Source of the DNA: CAVPHV01 sp963821095
GTDB lineage: Bacteria; Actinomycetota; Acidimicrobiia; Spongiisociales; UBA5794
DNA length: 64,000 nt
Reading direction: 5' to 3'
NCBI GenBank assembly: GCA_963821095.1
Contig: CAWGCJ010000007.1
Coordinates: 434,001 to 498,000 of the forward strand
Positions 58,099 through 64,000 of the stretch are shown in pieces; position 1 is the stretch's first letter, and the number at the start of each line of letters is the position of its first letter. The position numbers and the translations under genes are program-made. Under the pieces are notes generated by a model. It was not told the DNA's origin. It worked only from the letters and a program-made list of their open reading frames with translations, and did no database searches.

Positions 58099-58674
58099 AT
58101 GAGTCGGCAGCTGCAGCTCATTCGAGTTCTCGAAGGCTACGCACCAACCCCTGAAGAGGTCTCGTTTCGGGATCAAATGCTGGCGCTGGCGTCCGACGCT
58201 GATGATCCCTTCTCCCGGAACCACTTCGTACCGGGTCACTTCACCGCATCGGGGTTTGTGGTGTCGCCAGACGGCGACGCGTTGCTCCTGGTGCATCACC
58301 GGCGGCTCGAACGCTGGTTGCAGCCCGGCGGGCACATCGACCCCGAGGATCGTGACCCGATCGTTGCGGCGGCACGGGAGGTGCGGGAGGAGACAGCGGT
58401 GACACTTGCCGAGCCGCTCCCGACGGACCTCTTCGACATCGACGTACACGCCATTCCGGCCGCCCACGGCGAACCGGCCCACGCCCACTTCGACCTTCGC
58501 TTCGTGTTTCACGCCGAAACCGAGGACTTCGAAGCCGATGATGAGGTGATGGCGGCAGCGTGGGTGCCGATCGACGAGATCGCCGCCGGGTGGGAAGACA
58601 CTTCGGTGCAGCGGGTCGCCGCCCGTATGGCCGCTACTGCGGGAAGACCTCGACATCGCCGGAAGCCGTCCTGA
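58099..58674 (+). CDS. NUDIX hydrolase
   Basis: 191 residues. The Nudix box is GGHIDPEDRDPIVAAAREVR followed by EETAV (about 75-100), with the usual preceding strand ALLLVHHRRLERWLQPGGHI. Such enzymes hydrolyse nucleoside diphosphates linked to another group; the exact substrate cannot be read from the sequence. ATG 58099 is chosen because it leaves the rplQ reading. The 3' end overlaps the convergent lipoprotein gene by about 40 bases. Confidence 0.85.
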   Translation: MSRQLQLIRVLEGYAPTPEEVSFRDQMLALASDADDPFSRNHFVPGHFTASGFVVSPDGDALLLVHHRRLERWLQPGGHIDPEDRDPIVAAAREVREETAVTLAEPLPTDLFDIDVHAIPAAHGEPAHAHFDLRFVFHAETEDFEADDEVMAAAWVPIDEIAAGWEDTSVQRVAARMAATAGRPRHRRKPS

Positions 58675-59350
58675 GGACGACGGTGTTTGTGGCGGTGTCG
58701 GATGCGTCGACCTTGTTGTTGACACTCCCGTCGGCCGTGATGTCGAAGGCGTAGGGCCCGCCCTCGAGCTGCACGGTGATGTCGCCCTTTTCGGTGGCCA
58801 CCGAGAGCTCTTCGATCACGTCATCGAACGACACGTCGATGTCACCTTCAGCCGCGGTGAAGGAGGCTGTGGCGCCTTCATCTGGGTCCCGAACACGAAC
58901 CCGTTGCCCGACTGCGCCATGATGGCCGGGCCCTCGATCGTATTTCAGGAAGATTTCGCCAGCGCCGGTCGTCGCTGAGAGCTCCGCCTTGATGCTGGTG
59001 ACGGTGAGATTGCCCTCGCCGACCTCGACGACGAGAGCCGTCGATTCGGGCAAGCTGATGCTGTAGTCGACGCTGCATTCGTCGCTCCCTGCGCAGGTGT
59101 GACCGACTACCAGGCCGCCGTCGACCACATCCGCCGTCACCTCGGGTGCCGTCCCGCTGTAGGACAACGTTGCCTCGATCGTTGTGATGCCGTCGTTGTT
59201 GCCGAGCACGACAACGTCGCCGCTGTCGATCTGGATCACTCCGGTATCGAAGCTATCGGTGATCTCGATTTCTGTTGTCTCACTGGCGGAGCCACACGCT
59301 GCTGCCAGCAGTGCCACGCCGACGATGAGAGCGGAAAGCGGGCGGTTCAT
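58634..59350 (-). CDS. Lipoprotein with DUF4097-like beta repeats
   Basis: 238 residues. Signal peptide MNRPLSALIVGVALLAAACG with lipobox LAAAC, so the mature protein is anchored outside the membrane. The rest is a repetitive beta structure (LVVEVGEGNLTVTSIKAELS, SFTAAEGDIDVSFDDVIEEL, LSVATEKGDITVQLEGGPYA, VVLRTASGDVEVFPQ), as in DUF4097 adhesin-like proteins. GAGGAG lies five bases before ATG 59350. Between about 58870 and 58945 the better protein (EGPAIMAQSGNGFVFGTQMK) is in another frame, so two compensating indels are likely. Confidence 0.78.
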   Translation of the reverse strand: MNRPLSALIVGVALLAAACGSASETTEIEITDSFDTGVIQIDSGDVVVLGNNDGITTIEATLSYSGTAPEVTADVVDGGLVVGHTCAGSDECSVDYSISLPESTALVVEVGEGNLTVTSIKAELSATTGAGEIFLKYDRGPGHHGAVGQRVRVRDPDEGATASFTAAEGDIDVSFDDVIEELSVATEKGDITVQLEGGPYAFDITADGSVNNKVDASDTATNTVVLRTASGDVEVFPQ

Positions 59351-59617
59351 TCGTCTCCTCAACCTCGTGCAGGACTCCAGCCTAGGGGACTGTTGGACAA
59401 CGCCAGCTTTGGCTTGCCGCGAACATCAAGGCCGGGCGTTTGATCGCCGGCGCAATCCTCCGCGGCGTTCGTTCAACACCCCCAGGTTGGATGGGCCTGG
59501 ACATTGTTCCCGAGTCGCGGGTTGAGTCACCACCGGGACTGCCCGCCTTCGGGCGGCCGTCTTTTGGCGGCGGCGGCGCGGTATCCTCGGCGGGCCAATT
59601 CTCCAAGCGAGGTTCCC

Positions 59618-60164
59618 ATGCGCCAGACCATGCGTCGCCTGCTCCAGACGGTCCCTTTTGAGCGCGACGCCGTCGTGTGGATGGATTTCGACGATCGCGC
59701 CACAGGAGACGCCTTCATTCTGGTCGCGGTGACCCGCTTCCTTCTGTTTCTCGGGCTGATCGGGTTTGCCGGCTTCCCCGACTTGCTGAACTTCTCGTTC
59801 GTGGAACTCCTCATCCGGTTCATGATCCAGGGCCTGGTGTTTTGGCTGCTCTATTCGGCCATCGTGTGGGCGATTCAGCGCTTCCTCTTCCGCGAGATGG
59901 CAACTATCAGGTGATCCTGCGACTGGCCGGGTTTGCCTATCCGACGGTGCTGGTGACCATCGCCGCCGTCCAGCTGCTCTCACCCAACAGCCTTCGGGGT
60001 TCACCATCGCCAACGCTATCGGCAGCATCTGGTTCGTGGCGATCATCGCGAAAGGAATCAACTACATCGCAGATCTTGACCTCGCCAAGGGTTCACTCGT
60101 CGCCGTCGGCGGCTGGATCGGGTATGTGGTCATCAACGCCATCCTCAACGGCCTCCCGATCTGA
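59618..60164 (+). CDS. YIP1-like integral membrane protein (two frameshifts)
   Basis: About 180 residues in three frames. Frame 1 from ATG 59618: MRQTMRRLLQTVPFERDAVV then helices FILVAVTRFLLFLGLIGFAG and FMIQGLVFWLLYSAIVWAIQ. After a shift near 59895: NYQVILRLAGFAYPTVLVTI. After a shift near 59995: GFTIANAIGSIWFVAIIAKG and VGGWIGYVVINAILNGLPI, stop 60162-60164. The helix pattern and the FAYPTVL / NAI-IAKGI blocks resemble YIP1-domain proteins, which have no settled bacterial role. Confidence 0.7.
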
Positions 60165-60902
60165 GCCGTGCCAGCTACCGCATCGACCTCGCCTACAACG
60201 GTTCCGGATTCCACGGATACGCCCGTCAGCCGAATGTGCGCACCGTCCAGGGTCCCCTCGAGGATGCGTTGTTTCGAATCATTGACCCCGTGGAGACCGC
60301 CGTGGCGGGGCGCACCGACAGAGAGTCCATGCCCGTGCCCAGGTGGTCAGTTTCACGACGGAGGCCGAACTCGACACCGCCCGGCTGGTTCGTTCGCTGA
60401 ATCGCCAGCTTGGGCCCGAGATCGCGGTGAGTCGGATCGTGCCGGTCGGCGACGGATTCAGCGCCCGCTTCGACGCTACCGAGCGCGCCTACACGTACCT
60501 GATCCTCAACCGTGAGACGCCCGATCCGTTCCTGCCCCGTTCTGCTGTCAGTATCCGAGTCCGCTTGATATCGATCGGATGAACGAGGCGGCAGGCCACT
60601 TCATCGGTCAGCACGACTTCGCCTCGTTGTGCCGCAAGGCGGGGGAGCGCAGCACGGTTCGTCTGGTGCGGCGCGCCACGTGGTCACGGCGGGACGGCGA
60701 CCTGCTGGCCTTTGACGTTGCGGCGAGCTCGTTCTGCCACCAGATGGTTCGCTCCATGGTCGCCCTTTGTGTTGAAGTCGGTCGCGGCCGCCTGGACCCA
60801 AGCGACGTGCTTGCCATCCTCGAGGCGCGGGACCGCCGCATCGCCAAGGGCGCAGCCCCACCCCACGGCCTCACCCTGGTAGCGGTGGAGTACGGGAACT
60901 GA
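60161..60902 (+). CDS. truA: tRNA pseudouridine synthase TruA (two or more frameshifts)
   Basis: Makes pseudouridine at positions 38-40 of tRNA anticodon arms. Pieces in order: SYRIDLAYNGSGFHGYARQP and the catalytic block AGRTD (Asp nucleophile) up to about 60328; VHARAQVVSFTTEAELDTAR and FSARFDATERAYTYLILNRE to about 60540; then DIDRMNEAAGHFIGQHDFAS, SSFCHQMVRSMVALCVEVGR and the stop at 60900-60902. One-base indels near 60328 and 60540 restore the family protein. The start is uncertain: the frame opens at CTG 60161 with no ATG, while GTG 60168 is one frame off, so a further indel near the start is likely. The rplQ-truA-rplM order is common in Gram-positive bacteria. Confidence 0.85.
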
Positions 60903-60925
60903 AGAGCCAATGGCTCTCAAAACGA

Positions 60926-60955
60926 TTGGCACTTACCTCTGGGATGCCGTAACAT
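60926..60955 (+). promoter_or_regulatory. Promoter of rplM-rpsI
   Basis: TTGGCA (60926-60931) and TAACAT (60950-60955) with an 18-base spacer, about 60 bases before rplM. The -10 is the same as that of the infA operon. Confidence 0.65.
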
Positions 60956-61016
60956 GCCTATCCGCTCCCGGTTCCGGGGGTTTCCTTGTGTCCGACGGTC
61001 CGCGAGGCATGTCGCA

Positions 61017-61475
61017 ATGAAAGCAAAGCTCCAGAAGACGTTCACGCCCAAGCCGGCTGACATCAGCCAGGAATGGCTGGTCGTCGATGCCACCGATGTG
61101 CCGCTGGGCCGATTGGCCTCTGCCGTGGCGCAACTCCTGCGTGGCAAGCACAAGCCGACGTTTGCGCCCCATGTCGATGGTGGCGACTACGTGGTGGTCG
61201 TCAACGCCGAGAAGATCGCCATCTCCGGCAACAAGGCGGTCGACAAGATGTACTACCGGCACTCCGGCTTCCCGGGCGGGCTGCGCGAACTCAACTTCAC
61301 CCAAATGCGAGAGCGCTATCCCGAACGGATCATCCAGGCCGCCGTCAAGGGGATGACCCCGAAGAACCGGCTCGGACGCCAGATCATGTCCAAGCTCAGG
61401 GTGTACGCCGGACCTGATCACCCCCACGCGGCACAGAGTCCGCGTGCCTACGACGTCAGAAAGGTGAACGCCTGA
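61017..61475 (+). CDS. rplM: Ribosomal protein L13
   Basis: 152 residues. WLVVDATDVPLGRLASAVAQ, GKHKPTFAPHVDGGDYVVVV and VKGMTPKNRLGRQIMSKLRV are diagnostic. ATG 61017 gives the family start; in-frame ATG 60954 overlaps the promoter and is rejected. Overlaps rpsI by one base. Confidence 0.96.
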   Translation: MKAKLQKTFTPKPADISQEWLVVDATDVPLGRLASAVAQLLRGKHKPTFAPHVDGGDYVVVVNAEKIAISGNKAVDKMYYRHSGFPGGLRELNFTQMRERYPERIIQAAVKGMTPKNRLGRQIMSKLRVYAGPDHPHAAQSPRAYDVRKVNA

Positions 61476-61866
61476 TGGCGAAACCGCTCGTCCAAGCCAC
61501 CGGCCGGCGCAAGAGTTCGGTCGCCAGAGTCCGCCTTTACGACGGGACCGGCCAACTCACGCTGAACGGCCGCCCGCTCGACGAGTACTTCCCCCAGTTG
61601 CCGCTGCGGCTCCGGGTATCGAACCGCTCAAGGCTGTTGAGGCAGAGGGACGTTACGACGTCCACGCAACGCTTGAGGGCGGCGGTTACACCGGCCAGAG
61701 CGACGCGCTTCGGCTCGGCATTGCTCGTGCCTTGGTCGGCGTCGAGCCCGAGCTGCGCAGCGCCCTGAAGAAGGAAGGGTTCCTGACCCGCGACGCTCGC
61801 CGGGTGGAACGCAAGAAGTACGGTCTTCGCAAGGCCCGCCGCGCCCCGCAGTTCACCAAGCGGTGA
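61475..61866 (+). CDS. rpsI: Ribosomal protein S9 (one frameshift)
   Basis: Frame 1 gives QATGRRKSSVARVRLYDGTG and GRPLDEYFPQ. Near 61612-61616 the frame changes; GIEPLKAVEAEGRYDVHATL, GGGYTGQSDALRLGIARALV and the typical end KKYGLRKARRAPQFTKR follow to TGA 61864-61866. One missing base gives a normal 130-residue S9, whose C-terminal Arg touches P-site tRNA. Probably a sequence error. Confidence 0.92.
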
Positions 61867-61911
61867 TCGCCCGGCTCCGGGTTCTATGCGACGAAGCAAG
61901 GTTCCAGTGCC

Positions 61912-63233
61912 GTGGCTGACGTTCGCAAGCTCTTCGGCACCGACGGGGTGCGTGGTCACGCCAACACCGACCTGACTCCCGAGATGGCATTCGACCTGGC
62001 GCGTGCTGCCGGCGAGGGAAGCGATGGTCCGGTCGTGATCGGCCGCGACACTCGCCGTTCCGGCCCGATGCTTGCCTCCGCGCTCCACGCCGGGTTCAAC
62101 TCAGTCGGCGTCGACACGGTCGATCTCGGCATCATCCCGGTTGGGGCGGTTTCTCGCCTCGGTCGCGATACCGGCTCGCGGTATGGCGTGATGGTCAGTG
62201 CCTCCCACAACCCGGCGCCCGACAATGGGATCAAGTTCTTCGGAAACGATGGTGCCAAGCTCTCCGACAAGCGGGAGGCTGCAATCGAAGAGCGCTACCG
62301 CCGTTCCGCGCCGTGGCGGTCGCCCGGTGGAGCCGGCATCGGTATCCAGTCCGTGATGACCGACGCGACGGAACGCTACGTCGACTACCTGGCCGACTCG
62401 TTCGACTACTCGATGCGAGGCCTGTCGTTTGCCCTTGACTGTGCCAACGGTGCCGCATTCCGTGCAGCTCCTCGGCTCTTCCGCGCGACTCGGTGCCGAG
62501 GTTGAGATCTTCAACTCCGAACCCGACGGCATGAACATCAATCTCAACTGTGGCGCTACCCACCCCGAGTATCTCCGCGAACACGCTGCCGGGAGGGTCG
62601 GATTGTCCTTCGACGGCGATGCCGATCGCCTCATCGCCGTTGACGAGGATGGTGAGATCGTCAACGGCGACGTTCTGATGGCGATCTTCGCTCGACATCT
62701 CAAGGAGCAAGGCAAGCTCAAGAAGGACCTTGTTGTCGCCACCGTCATGTCCAATCTTGGATTCCGCAAGGCGATGCAGGACCTCGATATCGAGTTCATC
62801 GCCACCCAGGTCGGCGACCGATATGTGCTCGAGGAGATGCGCCGCACCAGGGCTGTGCTCGGTGGAGAGCAGTCCGGACACATCATTCTGTCGGATCGAG
62901 CTACCGGCGACGGGCTGCGGTCCGCGCTGCAGTTGGCCTCCGTGATGGCGTCGACCGGACGAGAGTTGCGCGAGCTGCGCACGGTGATGCGGAGCTACCC
63001 CCAGGTATTGCAGAACGTCACCGTGCCGAACAAGGCGGGCCTCGACGACTCCGCCCCGATTTGGGATGCCGTACGTGAAGCGGAGGAGCGGTTGCACGGT
63101 GACGGCCGCATTCTGGTTCGTGCGTCGGGCACCGAGCCGCTGGTGCGCGTCATGGTCGAGGCGGCCGACGAAGCCGACCGCCGAAGGGATCGCGACCGCC
63201 GTCAGCACGATTGTGGTTGAGGAACTTGGCTGA
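61912..63233 (+). CDS. glmM: Phosphoglucosamine mutase (two frameshifts)
   Basis: Converts glucosamine-6-phosphate to glucosamine-1-phosphate for peptidoglycan. From GTG 61912: KLFGTDGVRGHANTDLTPEM, phosphoserine loop VMVSASHNPAPDNGIKFFG. One extra base near 62489 shifts the frame; LGAEVEIFNSEPDGMNINLN, the metal loop SFDGDADRLIAVDEDG and the sugar-site GGEQSGHIILSD follow, with phosphate site RASGTEPLVRVMVEA. A second shift near 63183 restores the C-terminus GIATAVSTIVVEELG, ending 63233. Repaired length is about 440 residues, as usual. Confidence 0.92.
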
Positions 63234-63550
63234 CGGCGCTCCGTCGAGCTTGGCTGACGGGCCCGTCGTGCGGCGTTCGGACAATGGCCTTGCGGAGCGA
63301 CCCCATCCGGTTAGCCTCGGGTCGACAATTGACGACCGACCGGAGAAACCAATCCAGCGCCCGCCCTTGCTGTGGCAAGGTGACGAGGGAGAGGGAGTAT
63401 CGATTTGTCGGCGGATGCCCTCTCGGCCACTCACGGCCGTAACGGAGCGGAGCAAAACCCGAGAGTGATCTCGGGGACAGAGGCCGCTCCGGTGTGAGGC
63501 GAGCTGCGGCTCGCAGCCTCCTCCGGTCCTTACACAGGAGGTTCACGCGC
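63234..63550 (+). other. Non-coding glmM-glmS gap
   Basis: No gene that I can support. CTTGGCTGACGG occurs twice (63226 and 63250). A stem GCGAGC/GCTCGC (about 63500-63515) and AGGAGG at about 63536-63541 precede glmS. I do not see the conserved core of a glmS ribozyme. Confidence 0.5.
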
Positions 63551-64000
63551 GTGTGCGGAATCATGGGATATGTAGGGCCGCGAGAGGCGGCACCGTTGCT
63601 CCTCGAAGGGCTGCGACGCCTCGAATACCGCGGCTACGACTCAGCTGGGATCGCGGTGGCGAACGGCGCCATCGACGTTCGAAAGTCTGAGGGCAAGATC
63701 GAGCGGCTTGCGGTGCTGCTCGATGCTGAGCCCCTCGAGGGCACCATCGGCATCGGCCACACCAGGTGGGCGACCCACGGCGAACCAAGCGACGTCAACG
63801 CCCACCCCCATACCGACCCGAGTGGCAAGTTTGTCGTCGTGCACAACGGGATCATCGAGAACTTCACCAGCCTGCGTGAGGTGCTCGAGGCCGAAGGGCA
63901 TGTGCTCACCTCGCAAACCGACACCGAGATCCTTGCGCACCTCGTGGCACGTGCGTACGACGGTGATCTGGTTGCTGCGGTGCGGGCCGCTGTGGCCCAA
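63551..64000 (+). CDS. glmS: Glutamine-fructose-6-phosphate aminotransferase (5' part)
   Basis: First 150 residues; the gene runs off the window. It makes glucosamine-6-phosphate from fructose-6-phosphate and glutamine. The catalytic Cys directly follows the start (CGIMGYVGPREAAPLLLEGL), with RRLEYRGYDSAGIAVANG, HTRWATHGEPSDVNAHPHTD and VVVHNGIIENFTSLREVLEA of the glutaminase domain. GTG 63551 has AGGAGG nine bases upstream and gives the required Met-Cys N-terminus. It pairs with glmM in one pathway. Confidence 0.96.
   Translation, partial: MCGIMGYVGPREAAPLLLEGLRRLEYRGYDSAGIAVANGAIDVRKSEGKIERLAVLLDAEPLEGTIGIGHTRWATHGEPSDVNAHPHTDPSGKFVVVHNGIIENFTSLREVLEAEGHVLTSQTDTEILAHLVARAYDGDLVAAVRAAVAQ

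Noticed and set aside
63234..63550. glmS ribozyme upstream of glmS
   Set aside because: I could not find the conserved core near the start codon, and this element is known mainly from Firmicutes.

Overview
The window is a GC-rich, mostly plus-strand stretch of an actinobacterial (Actinomycetota) chromosome, plausibly Acidimicrobiia-like. The assignment rests on gene order (rpmG, a HadA/HadB-type dehydratase, tRNA-Trp, secE, nusG, rplK, rplA, as in mycobacteria), an F420-type reductase, frequent GTG/TTG starts and ATGA overlaps. The class is inferred, not proven. It holds most of the core information-processing genes.

Layout. 1-10.3 kb: end of a respiratory complex I operon (nuoC partial, D, H-N, with no nuoE, F or G between D and H), then a MidA/NDUFAF7-type methyltransferase and strong terminators. 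10.4-16.1 kb: a large secreted subtilase on the minus strand and htpX. 16.1-21.2 kb: tRNA-Tyr, Thr and Met, tuf copy 1, rpmG, a SnoaL-like protein, a secreted unknown, a fused HadA-HadB-type dehydratase, an ECF sigma/anti-sigma pair and tRNA-Trp. 21.2-33.3 kb: secE-nusG-rplK-rplA, rplJ-rplL, rpoB-rpoC. 33.5-35.6 kb: two tiny paralogous zinc-ribbon genes around an F420-type reductase, an M50 protease and an unknown. 35.7-51.5 kb: str-S10-spc cluster from rpsL to secY, with tuf copy 2. 51.9-54.9 kb: adk, map, then two minus-strand genes (hexapeptide acyltransferase, family 2 glycosyltransferase). 55.0-58.1 kb: a degraded infA, then rpmJ-rpsM-rpsK-rpsD-rpoA-rplQ. 58.1-64 kb: NUDIX hydrolase, lipoprotein, YIP1-like membrane protein, truA, rplM-rpsI, glmM and the start of glmS.

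Most unusual features. (1) Ribosomal proteins L10, S3 and L4 carry long acidic Ala/Glu/Val-rich C-terminal tails, partly built from DNA-level tandem repeats. (2) The two tuf genes are identical, including the start of the 3' flank, and about 93% of their codons end in G or T, unlike their C-ending neighbours. (3) infA is recognisable only as out-of-frame fragments at its normal place before rpmJ. (4) A methyltransferase of the family that matures mitochondrial complex I closes the nuo operon. (5) Two 44-45 residue double-CxxC proteins flank an F420-type gene.

Caution: single-base frameshifts break nuoD, rpsC, rplQ, truA, rpsI and glmM, and several break the subtilase and a membrane protein. 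Most of these genes are essential, so many shifts are probably sequencing or assembly errors. Such genes are given here as whole intervals with the shift positions noted.
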